Assembly (NCBI RefSeq): GCF_900188275.1
Contig: NZ_FZNY01000007.1
Location: forward strand, 186,001 to 250,000
From: Dokdonia pacifica
GTDB taxonomy: Bacteria; Bacteroidota; Bacteroidia; Flavobacteriales; Flavobacteriaceae
Direction: 5' to 3'
DNA: 64,000 bases
Of this stretch, positions 8,645 to 16,994 are shown in pieces; the stretch's first letter is position 1; each line of letters opens with the position of its first letter. The translations under genes were made by a program, and so were the position numbers. The notes under the pieces are model-generated. The model was not told the DNA's origin. It did not search any database and worked only from the letters and a program-made list of their open reading frames with translations.

Positions 8645-10152
8645 AGTTTTAATAAGCTCTGATAATCTACTTTATGTGTACTCGTTCTTGGAATTGAAGA
8701 TAAACAAACAAATTTATCTGGAAGCATATACTTTGGAATAAATTTGAAGCAATGTTCATTCAGTTCTAGTATCTGCAATGCTTTATTATATGTTTCTTTA
8801 AGCTGATAAAAAGCACTTATTTCAATTTTCCCTTCATGCTCTTTTGCTATGACTGCCGCTTCAAATATGTTGGCATGCTTTTGAAGTGCAGATTCTATTT
8901 CTGCCAATTCTATTCTGTAGCCATTCTTTTTCACCATTCTATCATTTCGACCAATAAACACATAGTTGCCCGATTCATCTAACCTTACCCAATCACCTGT
9001 TTTATACCATATTTCACCTTCATCATCTTTTATGAAAACATCTGCATTTTTAGCACTATTGTTCCAATATCCTGGTGATACAGATGAACCCTTGATGAAT
9101 AGTTCGCCTTCTTTTATTAATGAGGCAGTATTTTTCTCATCATACAATTTCGATTTTGCATAAGGACAAGGTAGACCTATAGGAAATGTAGATTGTCTTC
9201 CGTCGATCACATTCGGGATCTTATAATATGTTACAACATTCGTTTCAGTAGGACCGTACAAATTATAAAAATCTCCAGTTGACCACTTTTCTTTTATCTC
9301 TGTAAAAGACTCTATATTAAATACTTCTCCTGCAAATAACACATGCTTTATTGAAGTATGATCAAATCGTTCAATTTTACCAAATCTTAGCATCAATTTT
9401 AAAAGACTAGGTGTTGCGTATAGAACAGAAATTTTTCTTTGTGCTATCAATGAAGATATCATCCTTGGGTTTCGAGAAGTAGCTGCATCTATTAGGATTA
9501 GATGCGCACCATTCATCATGCTTACATAGAGATCAAATGTCGATAGATCAAAGTGATAAGGAGCAATCGATGAAAAAACATCTTCATGACTTACATCTAG
9601 TAATTCATTTGACCAATTTACAAAGCTTATTATATTTTTATGAGTGATCATTACTCCTTTTGGTATCCCTGTAGATCCTGAAGTATATAGAATAATAGCC
9701 AGATCATTAGGTTGTTCAATAAGATTTTTATCTGATGATCCGTTTATGACTAAGACCAGCCCATCCAAAGGTACATCTATTTGGATAGCATATGTTTTTA
9801 GATAAGGTTTTAAAACATCAACTAAAGCTTCTTCAATAATTATCGCTTTTGGTTGAGCATTATCAATTATAAAAGACATACGTTCTACAGGAGATTCTGC
9901 ATCTATTGGCACATATGCGGCACCAGATTTTAATATGCTAAATATTGAAATGGTAGCATTAATAGTTTTTTGAGATATGATACCAACTCTAACACCATCT
10001 CCTATTCCGTTAGAATTAAGAACATCTTTTACAATAGAAGTTTTGTGATGTAACTCATCGTAAGTAATGAGATTATTAGAAGCGTCAGATAACGCAGTAT
10101 TATTAGGATTTATATTGAAACCGTTATGCAATATGTCTTGTATCCTATTCAT
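8641..10152 (-). CDS. Stand-alone adenylation enzyme, predicted L-prolyl-AMP ligase
   Basis: A 503-residue AMP-forming ligase with all core adenylation motifs: ILYTSGSTGIPKG (154-166), YGPTE (299-303), KTGDW (384-388), GRNDRMVKKNGYRIEL (401-416) and the catalytic Lys494. No condensation or carrier domain is attached. Aligning by hand to GrsA gives pocket residues D202, L203, F206, Y245, L272, A274, L298, V306, V307, K494. From memory, free-standing prolyl ligases (PltF/CloN4 type) read DLFYLALVCK, so nine of ten agree. It abuts the radical SAM gene and overlaps the dehydrogenase gene, and should load the carrier protein at 12217. A DltA-like alanine ligase is less likely from this code. Confidence 0.82.
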   Translation of the reverse strand: MNRIQDILHNGFNINPNNTALSDASNNLITYDELHHKTSIVKDVLNSNGIGDGVRVGIISQKTINATISIFSILKSGAAYVPIDAESPVERMSFIIDNAQPKAIIIEEALVDVLKPYLKTYAIQIDVPLDGLVLVINGSSDKNLIEQPNDLAIILYTSGSTGIPKGVMITHKNIISFVNWSNELLDVSHEDVFSSIAPYHFDLSTFDLYVSMMNGAHLILIDAATSRNPRMISSLIAQRKISVLYATPSLLKLMLRFGKIERFDHTSIKHVLFAGEVFNIESFTEIKEKWSTGDFYNLYGPTETNVVTYYKIPNVIDGRQSTFPIGLPCPYAKSKLYDEKNTASLIKEGELFIKGSSVSPGYWNNSAKNADVFIKDDEGEIWYKTGDWVRLDESGNYVFIGRNDRMVKKNGYRIELAEIESALQKHANIFEAAVIAKEHEGKIEISAFYQLKETYNKALQILELNEHCFKFIPKYMLPDKFVCLSSIPRTSTHKVDYQSLLKL

Positions 10153-12204
10153 TCAGGTAATTTTAGAAACTAAGGGATGTACTACACAATGTTTACTTTT
10201 ACTATTTAGAAGCCAATCAATATTTTCCTTGGATGGTGGTATTCCCCAAGGATTTTTGACAACATATGAAATAGTATAATGTTTTGATTCTAAGTAGCTA
10301 TTTGACATTAATTTTTTAGTTTCTTTAGCTATGATTTTTGGCAAATCTACCCAAGGAGTAATATTTCCCGATTTTGTATTTTTCTTACCTTCAAGAAGAT
10401 CTGTGGTGTTCAAAACTGTGTTTTTTAGATCACTACAAATTTCATGTACATTGTATTGAAATTCATAAGAATCTTTTGGCTTCCAACTAGGTTTTGGAGC
10501 AATCAATAAGTTGTATTCAATAATTTCGTGTAAGAGAAGTTTCTCTTCTTGGGATCGACAACAATCATATTTTTCACATAATGCAGTATAAAAATCATGA
10601 ATGAATGCTTTTAGGATAGGAGTATTATTTTCTTTTAACCCTGTTTTTTGGTTGGTTTTAAACCAAATAGAATGACTAATTGTCATCATATACTGGTTAT
10701 CATCTACACCAAATTTATCAATGAAGTATTTAAATATCTTTTTTAGTTCAAAAAGGAAATCTTGATAATTCTCATTAGATGAAAGTAATTCATCGTTCTG
10801 AAGGACATCATTCATGAAGAGGAATACTTCCTTATTAGTAATATCATACTTGGATAAAAAGTGATTAGTCATCTGACCTAAATTATGATTATGAAGAAAG
10901 TGAACGATACCCATAAAGTATCTCCCACTTTTCATATCCTCTACCTTCAATAGAGGATTGCTCATTACAGTACAATCATAATAATCAGATTTTTCAGCAT
11001 CAGGTACTGGTTCTGTAACCACATCAGCCGTAGTCAAAAGACCTAATTGTTCTTTTTTGTCATAAAATTCCGTCCCTGGTATTAAGACTAATTGATGTAT
11101 CTTTAATGATGGTACTAGGCTACTTGTGACAATGTAAATTCCATTTAAGAAGTCTTCTAATGATTCCCCAGGTAGACCAATAATGATATCCGTATAGGTG
11201 TCGATATTTCTCTTGTCTGCACTTCTTAAAAGATTCATAAATTTATAGGGAGACATGGAGTATCGTTTAGAAAATTCTTCAGCCTTTGTAGTTACAGTTT
11301 GAAGTGCAATAGTGGTTGCACAAGAGATACCTCCTTTTTGGAAAATTGAAGCTATTTCTAGGATTCGATCACTACTGTTTTTAGCCCAATTTACACCTAC
11401 AGATTTAAATGGCAGTCCATTTTGTTTATTGACATCTACAATGATCTCTGCAATTTCTGCATCACTCGGAAAAATCCCAAAATTGGCATCTGCCAACCAA
11501 AATGCTCTGACTCTATTTTTAGCAAAAAATTCCATTTCTTCTCGTACTCTTTCAAGTGACATTCGATACACTTTGGAATTTCCATTTCCCCAATAACAAA
11601 AGGAACACCTATAGGGACAACCTCTATTTGTTTCATAAAATACTGGTGAGGGCCTAGGCTTAATAATACCCGAGATATAGGGAGACGGGACGTCATCTAA
11701 CAATTCAATTCTATGACCAATATTGGGTCGTACTATTTGTCCGTTTATATCTTTAAATACGCAATTTCTTGAATTAATAAATAACTCCTTATCTTGAACT
11801 AGTGCAAGACATATATCTGCAAATGCAGGCTCACCTTCACCCTCTACTAGGCAAGATACAATAGGATACTTTTCAAGTATTTCTTCACCTTGTTTGCCTG
11901 AACAGTTTGGTCCACCTATGAGTATTTTTGGCAATTTTCCCTCCACTGAAAGTATGTTGAGGGTATCACATATTTTCTTATGATTCCATGAATAATCTGA
12001 AATGGCAATTAAGTCAGCATCTACCTCTAATATGTCATTTACTATTTTTGAAACGTCCGTTTTTCTTGGATATTCAAGAAAGAGAAATTCCACATTTTCT
12101 TTTACTTCTTGCATTTTGTTAGCGTACGCCACTAGCAAACCCAACTGGTAAGGTGGTGAAGAGTAGTATGACTTGAAGTCTAGTAAAATGATCTTTTTTC
12201 TCAC
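10153..12204 (-). CDS. Cobalamin-binding-type radical SAM enzyme
   Basis: A 683-residue protein. The N-terminal 150 residues form a B12-binding-like Rossmann domain (ADLIAISDYSWN, KILIGGPNCSG, VEGEGEPAF). The radical SAM core has the cluster motif C196-PYR-C200-SF-C203 and extends to about residue 400. The remaining 280 residues are a helical C-terminal domain of unknown role. This layout is typical of class B radical SAM methyltransferases. CloN6/CouN6 of that class C-methylate the pyrrole in clorobiocin/coumermycin, a direct parallel to the gene context here. A ring-forming or rearranging reaction is also possible. The start is GTG (12204), needed to keep the first strand of the B12 domain. 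It lies 12 bases after the carrier-protein stop. Confidence 0.8.
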   Translation of the reverse strand: MRKKIILLDFKSYYSSPPYQLGLLVAYANKMQEVKENVEFLFLEYPRKTDVSKIVNDILEVDADLIAISDYSWNHKKICDTLNILSVEGKLPKILIGGPNCSGKQGEEILEKYPIVSCLVEGEGEPAFADICLALVQDKELFINSRNCVFKDINGQIVRPNIGHRIELLDDVPSPYISGIIKPRPSPVFYETNRGCPYRCSFCYWGNGNSKVYRMSLERVREEMEFFAKNRVRAFWLADANFGIFPSDAEIAEIIVDVNKQNGLPFKSVGVNWAKNSSDRILEIASIFQKGGISCATTIALQTVTTKAEEFSKRYSMSPYKFMNLLRSADKRNIDTYTDIIIGLPGESLEDFLNGIYIVTSSLVPSLKIHQLVLIPGTEFYDKKEQLGLLTTADVVTEPVPDAEKSDYYDCTVMSNPLLKVEDMKSGRYFMGIVHFLHNHNLGQMTNHFLSKYDITNKEVFLFMNDVLQNDELLSSNENYQDFLFELKKIFKYFIDKFGVDDNQYMMTISHSIWFKTNQKTGLKENNTPILKAFIHDFYTALCEKYDCCRSQEEKLLLHEIIEYNLLIAPKPSWKPKDSYEFQYNVHEICSDLKNTVLNTTDLLEGKKNTKSGNITPWVDLPKIIAKETKKLMSNSYLESKHYTISYVVKNPWGIPPSKENIDWLLNSKSKHCVVHPLVSKIT

Positions 12205-12216
12205 TAAAGTTGATTA

Positions 12217-12465
12217 CTATGTTTGTTTTTGTATAATAAAATCCGATAATGTAGAGATCGAATTCAAATTTTCTTTATCTACTTCGTGTGCTTCAAATTC
12301 CACATTGAAATTTTCTTCAATGAAGTCTACTATTTCTAATGCTGAAATAGAATCAATGATACCACTAGTTAATAATTCGGTGTCAGTGGTCAATGAATTG
12401 GGATCACCACTAAAAAAATTACTTACAATGTATTCTTTTAATTTGCTTTCAATTTCAGTTTTCAT
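12217..12465 (-). CDS. Acyl/peptidyl carrier protein
   Basis: An 82-residue stand-alone carrier protein. The phosphopantetheine site is GIIDSISALEI with Ser39 in the D-S-I context. The remainder is a typical acidic four-helix bundle (VDFIEENFNVEFEAHEVDKENLNSI). It overlaps the end of the membrane acyltransferase gene by 11 bases and sits before the radical SAM and adenylation genes. It is therefore the probable thioester carrier for the amino acid activated by the ligase, comparable to PltL/CloN5 or to DltC. Length and the single domain match both. No phosphopantetheinyl transferase is visible in the window. Confidence 0.88.
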   Translation of the reverse strand: MKTEIESKLKEYIVSNFFSGDPNSLTTDTELLTSGIIDSISALEIVDFIEENFNVEFEAHEVDKENLNSISTLSDFIIQKQT

Positions 12466-15025
12466 TCAAATTTATTTTTTTATTGATTTTCAAATAGAGT
12501 GCATCAGCTATTAATTCATGACCCTTTACATTAGGGTGGTTGTCCCATTTTGCTATTCTTAAGAGGCTCTTATTATAGTTTGAATAAGCAGTGCTTATGT
12601 CATAGTACTTAATCTTATTCTTCTTAGACAACTGTTCTATCTCATTTAGATTTTGCGTTTTATTGTCTAAACTAGGAAATAAAATTAATGAAAAGTTTAT
12701 ACCCTCATCTATACACTTTTTATTGAGATGATTTAAACACCAATCTATTAATATATTTCCTTTCTTAATTTCTTCCTCTTCTTTCATATTAGGGTCAAAA
12801 CTTAAATTCTCCTTCTCTATAAAATCTACTAAATCACGTAGCCAGGGACTATTTTTAAATATGCTTTCTAGATTTTCTTTGCTTTCAGATTGTTCTTCAA
12901 TCCATCTCAATGTTTTTTGAAAATGAAAAACTTCTTTTTCGTGCATACTTAATAACACATGGGTAGGTTCAAAATCTTTTACTTGTTTATCAAATTTTTC
13001 AATATTCTTAATTATTGAGGAACCCGATATAGAAAAATTTAAAACCTCATAATTAGGATCACTAGCGTTTCTATTATTATTAAGTTTATCTTCAACCAAA
13101 TTTTCAAATACTTCATTGTTGTCTACTCCAGTACCCATTTCTAAAGACCCGCCTAGAATAGCAATTCGCACTGTATTTTCTGGCCTTTTTTTGGTATATT
13201 CTTTGTCTCTCATGCCCCAACTATTAGTTGTCAAATACCCATCTTTAAATATGATGTCAATATTTGGCTTTAAGCTAACAAACAGGTCTTTCTTAATCAT
13301 AGCTCCTGTTTTATTCAGTCGAATCCATCGTGCTGGTCTCTTTGATTCATTTTGCCAAGATTGAGAATTAAATTGATCACCAGTTAATATCTCTTCATAA
13401 TATCCTTTAGATTGAAACTCAGTGTCAGTTTTATTTAACCGATGCGAAATATAGCTTTGCAATGTTCTTTGATTCTTTCTGGATAACAAATTGCTTGCAA
13501 ATGAACTAGTAATGAATAATATTCCTGTCAAAAAAACAAACTTGTAGATATCTTGACTTCTATAAAAAAAACGAAAGAGGGTTCTAAATTTTTCATTTTC
13601 GTACATCCAGACACCTAAAGCAAGTATAAATAATGCTAAAAGAAAAATGAGAAGCACATATCCTATTTCAACCATCGATGAACTTTTCATTTTTATTAAG
13701 AGGTTCATCCAATCAGAAAAAGAAGGGCTGTTATAAAGACTATAAATAATAGCAATGACTAGATTTGTAAAGATAATTTGAAGCGCTCTAGTAAATGCAA
13801 ATTTCCAGGTTTTATTATTTAAGTGAGATGACTTTGATTTTCCTCTATTTTTAGTTTGATAAATTACAGCAACTAATACAAGGATACATAGTATGGACCA
13901 AAACACTATTTCAGGTCCTCTTAAAGAGAATTTCCCCAAAACCCAAAACCACTGATATGAGTGTAAAAACCAATTAAAAAAAAATGTAAGTATTGTACCA
14001 ATTACGAGTGCTATAATTGTACTTTTCTTACGAAACTTAAAATAGATAGGATAGTAAAATATTTTCACCATAAAATCTTTCCAATAAATATTTACCCTTC
14101 TCCAATAATCATCAAAACCATGTGCTAAAAACATATAGTTAAAAATATCAGGTAAGTTAAAGCCAAATAATCGTAGTATCCCTATTGCAATATTTAATAG
14201 TCCATTTAACCTAATTAGAAATAAATATGAAACAATTATGTAATAAAAAAACATAAGAACTCCATCTACTTCATTTATTAGAGGTAAGAGATAATAAACC
14301 ACACGATAGAGTAATAGCTGTAATAAACCAAGTATGATAAGGTTAACTCCTCTTTCATATATTTCTGTATCTCGTTGATTATAGTATGTGCTATTAAATA
14401 ATTTGAAATCAATAATTGGGAAGATCGGAAAACTAAAATTTGGCAAAGTAAAAAAATATGAAAGTGATTGCCAGATCGAAAGCTTTTCCTTTTGATACTT
14501 TAGTTCATGTAAGTATAGAATAATTCTAAACATAAACATGACCCCAAGCAAACTCACAAAATTTGAAGTTAAAGCAAGACCTCCTACAAAACCCGTCTTT
14601 TTAATAGCATACTGACAATAAGCTAAACCAATTCCAAAAAGGACGACGAGTAATTTTCTTATTGTTATTGAAAAAGGCAAATGACAAACACCTATCAATG
14701 CTAATGCTATTCCTATAAATATAAAAGCTTGAACAAGGGGGAAAAAATAAAAAATAGGGACTAACGAGACTATAAAAAAAAAGAAAAGTCTATATGAGAT
14801 TGGTAAAAAAGCGTTTAAAACAAATGCCACACATACTATTGTCATAATAGCGGGCAAATTTAAATCATCCTCTATATCAAATGCATAAATCACCCAAGTG
14901 GATAAAAAGATCAAACTAAGATTCTTGAGAAGCGAAATTATTTTTCCCTTCTCAAAAGAATTTTCATTCATTTTTATGATTTGTTCATTTAAATTATACT
15001 TGAATAAATTTATAATTTGATTCAT
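12455..15025 (-). CDS. MBOAT acyltransferase fused to SGNH-like domain
   Basis: An 856-residue protein. Residues 30-510 hold many membrane segments and MBOAT features: HGFDDYWRRVNIYWKDFM (302-319), and the invariant-type His355 in NWFLHSYQWFWVLG. Residues 600-856 form an extracytoplasmic SGNH-like domain with GGSLEMGTGV (Ser627) and WDNHPNVKGH (Asp828, His830). MBOATs such as DltB and AlgI pass acyl groups across the membrane, often with an SGNH partner (DltD, AlgX/J-like). Here both are in one chain and are coupled to a carrier protein. This suggests export of the carrier-bound acyl group onto an envelope acceptor. A second in-frame ATG lies 18 codons in (14971), so the start is not certain. 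Confidence 0.8.
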   Translation of the reverse strand: MNQIINLFKYNLNEQIIKMNENSFEKGKIISLLKNLSLIFLSTWVIYAFDIEDDLNLPAIMTIVCVAFVLNAFLPISYRLFFFFIVSLVPIFYFFPLVQAFIFIGIALALIGVCHLPFSITIRKLLVVLFGIGLAYCQYAIKKTGFVGGLALTSNFVSLLGVMFMFRIILYLHELKYQKEKLSIWQSLSYFFTLPNFSFPIFPIIDFKLFNSTYYNQRDTEIYERGVNLIILGLLQLLLYRVVYYLLPLINEVDGVLMFFYYIIVSYLFLIRLNGLLNIAIGILRLFGFNLPDIFNYMFLAHGFDDYWRRVNIYWKDFMVKIFYYPIYFKFRKKSTIIALVIGTILTFFFNWFLHSYQWFWVLGKFSLRGPEIVFWSILCILVLVAVIYQTKNRGKSKSSHLNNKTWKFAFTRALQIIFTNLVIAIIYSLYNSPSFSDWMNLLIKMKSSSMVEIGYVLLIFLLALFILALGVWMYENEKFRTLFRFFYRSQDIYKFVFLTGILFITSSFASNLLSRKNQRTLQSYISHRLNKTDTEFQSKGYYEEILTGDQFNSQSWQNESKRPARWIRLNKTGAMIKKDLFVSLKPNIDIIFKDGYLTTNSWGMRDKEYTKKRPENTVRIAILGGSLEMGTGVDNNEVFENLVEDKLNNNRNASDPNYEVLNFSISGSSIIKNIEKFDKQVKDFEPTHVLLSMHEKEVFHFQKTLRWIEEQSESKENLESIFKNSPWLRDLVDFIEKENLSFDPNMKEEEEIKKGNILIDWCLNHLNKKCIDEGINFSLILFPSLDNKTQNLNEIEQLSKKNKIKYYDISTAYSNYNKSLLRIAKWDNHPNVKGHELIADALYLKINKKINLNEN

Positions 15026-15131
15026 AAAAAATAATGGTTACTAACGTAGTTTCTACTTAATAACAAATGTTTTTGGGTAAGTACATAAAAGCAATAAGCT
15101 CTTATAAAATAAGGCTAAACAAAGTATACAT

Positions 15132-15159
15132 TTGCTCCTCTTTTAATAAGGTATATTTG
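15132..15159 (+). promoter_or_regulatory. Bacteroidota-type promoter for the sulfotransferase-GT4 pair
   Basis: TTG at 15132-15134 and TATATTTG at 15152-15159 are 17 bases apart. This matches the -33 TTG / -7 TAnnTTTG pattern of Bacteroidota primary-sigma promoters. The predicted start of transcription lies about 20 bases before the ATG at 15187. Confidence 0.65.
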
Positions 15160-15186
15160 CATATCGGATAAATATAAAACTTTTAA

Positions 15187-15867
15187 ATGATTTGGTTAGC
15201 ATCTTTTCCTAGGTCAGGAAATACTTTTTTTAGAAATATTCTTTTTGATGTATATGGCATAGCATCTAGTGAGTTTCATATGGAAACAGACAAAAAAGTG
15301 CTCGAGAATTTTTCTTCATTCCCTATAGTTAAAACGCATTTATTACCTCATCAACTTCCAAAAGACCTTCAATCTATGAAATCTGTATATATAATTAGAG
15401 ATGGTCGAGATGCTTTAGTATCTATTGCTCATCACAGAAAAGACATCATCGCTCCTGGCTCTAATTATTACAAAAATCTGACGGAAGCAATCCTAGCAAG
15501 AGGAGGTAGTTTTTTTGGAGGTTGGTCTATAAATGTAGAGAAATGGGTAGACAAAGCAGATCTTGTAATTCGCTATGAAGATTTAATTAATGACCCCATT
15601 GGTCAAGTAGAACGTCTCAGAGAAATAATGGAACTTCCAGCGCCTAATTTAAAAAAACTACCAACGTTTCAATCCTTAAAAAAAGGTACGCCACAATACG
15701 GAAGTGGAGGAAAAAAGATAAAGCATACAGAACAAAAAGTAGAACGCGCTAATAAATTTTTTAGAAGAGGAATCGTTGGATCTTATAAAGATGAAATGCC
15801 TAAAATATTTCAGCTATTGTTTTGGTTAAAAAACAAAAAGCAAATGAAAGCAAATAATTATTATTGA
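15187..15867 (+). CDS. Sulfotransferase domain protein
   Basis: A 226-residue compact sulfotransferase. The PAPS 5'-phosphosulfate loop is at the very N-terminus (WLASFPRSGNTFFRN, P8-R9-S10-G11-N12-T13), and the 3'-phosphate site is YIIRDGRDALVSIAHH (68-83, with R71 and S79). This resembles Sulfotransfer_1 proteins seen in polysaccharide loci. It has its own promoter, diverges from the biosynthetic operon and is followed after 14 bases by a GT4 gene, so a glycan acceptor is likely. It is only distantly similar to the sulfotransferase at 4295-5170. Confidence 0.8.
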   Translation: MIWLASFPRSGNTFFRNILFDVYGIASSEFHMETDKKVLENFSSFPIVKTHLLPHQLPKDLQSMKSVYIIRDGRDALVSIAHHRKDIIAPGSNYYKNLTEAILARGGSFFGGWSINVEKWVDKADLVIRYEDLINDPIGQVERLREIMELPAPNLKKLPTFQSLKKGTPQYGSGGKKIKHTEQKVERANKFFRRGIVGSYKDEMPKIFQLLFWLKNKKQMKANNYY

Positions 15868-15881
15868 TTCACAATTCGTTT

Positions 15882-16994
15882 ATGAAAATTGCCATACTTG
15901 CCGACACTTTAGATAATCAAAATGCAGGTATTCATGTATATACTAAATCCTTGATTAAGGAGTTGTTAAAAAGAAATGATGAACATGAATACATTCTAGT
16001 TCGTCAAAAAAAAGACAACAAATTACAACATATAAAGCAGATTGCGATTCCAAATATCAACCTACCTATTGGCTTTGCATCGTTTAGATTGTTTTTTATA
16101 ATTCCTTATATACTAAGAAAGCATAAAGTAGATGCTGTTTTTGAACCTGCACATTTTGGACCTTTCAATTTACCAAAAAAAATAAAACGTATTACATTTA
16201 TACACGATCTTACACCTATTATACTTCCTGAATATCATCGTTGGCATAGCCAAGTACTGCAGCGGATATTTTTGAAAAGAATATTAAAAAACACACATTT
16301 AGTTTTTACAAACTCTAAAAATACTAGCAAAGACCTAGAGCAGTATTATCCCTTCACCAAAGGTAAAAGCAAAGTGCTTTTACTAGGAAAAGATAGTAGA
16401 TTTCAACCCAGTCAAAACAAGGATTTAATTCATAGTTTTGGTATAGAATTACCCTACTTTTTATCTGTTGGAACAATAGAACCCCGAAAAAACTTAGTTC
16501 GTTTACTTAAAGCCTACACCATTTTTATGAACGAGACAAGCATACCATACAACCTTGTATTTGCAGGTGGACTGGGATGGAAGACAGAAAACTTCAAAAA
16601 AGAACTAGCAATACATCCCTATAGAGAGCATATAAAAATATTAGGGTATATAAAAGAAGAAGAGTTACCAATAGTATATAGCCATGCGAGCGCTTTAATT
16701 TACCCTTCTTTATATGAAGGTTTTGGCCTTCCTATATTAGAAGCCTTAGCTTGTGGTACAGATGTAATTTGTTCAAATACTTCTAGCTTACCAGAAGTAG
16801 CTGGAGCAGTAGCACACTACTGCAATCCAGAATCTGTTGATGAAATAAAAGAGCAAATGATTAAAATCTCTCAATTTTCATTAACTGAACAGAAAATAAA
16901 TAGTCAAAAAAACATAGAACAAGCACAGCTATTTTCGTGGGAAAAACATGCTGATTCTTTTATAAATACTATTGAGAGATTGATTACAGATTAG
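15882..16994 (+). CDS. GT4 family glycosyltransferase
   Basis: A 370-residue GT-B glycosyltransferase. The N-terminal half begins MKIAILADTLDNQNAGIHVYTKSL, with the glycine-containing acceptor loop of the family. The C-terminal half has YFLSVGTIEPRKNLVRLL and the donor-binding YPSLYEGFGLPILEALACG (E-x7-E motif). I placed the start at the ATG at 15882, 14 bases after the sulfotransferase stop. An in-frame TTG at 15864 would add six residues and overlap that gene. It probably adds a hexose or similar sugar to a lipid-linked or polysaccharide acceptor at the cytoplasmic membrane. The donor is unknown. Confidence 0.85.
   Translation: MKIAILADTLDNQNAGIHVYTKSLIKELLKRNDEHEYILVRQKKDNKLQHIKQIAIPNINLPIGFASFRLFFIIPYILRKHKVDAVFEPAHFGPFNLPKKIKRITFIHDLTPIILPEYHRWHSQVLQRIFLKRILKNTHLVFTNSKNTSKDLEQYYPFTKGKSKVLLLGKDSRFQPSQNKDLIHSFGIELPYFLSVGTIEPRKNLVRLLKAYTIFMNETSIPYNLVFAGGLGWKTENFKKELAIHPYREHIKILGYIKEEELPIVYSHASALIYPSLYEGFGLPILEALACGTDVICSNTSSLPEVAGAVAHYCNPESVDEIKEQMIKISQFSLTEQKINSQKNIEQAQLFSWEKHADSFINTIERLITD

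Noticed and set aside
11436-11696. Second minus-strand frame inside the radical SAM gene
   Set aside because: It is a shadow of the conserved CxxxCxxC-containing frame and has no domain of its own.
10153-12204. BchE-like or RiPP-type radical SAM enzyme
   Set aside because: No tetrapyrrole genes or precursor peptide are nearby. The carrier-protein and prolyl-ligase context points to a carrier-linked or small-molecule substrate, although the exact reaction stays open.
8641-12465. Plain D-alanylation (dlt) operon
   Set aside because: Ligase, carrier and MBOAT-SGNH fit Dlt logic, but the pocket code reads as proline type, and dehydrogenase, halogenase-like and radical SAM genes are not part of dlt operons.
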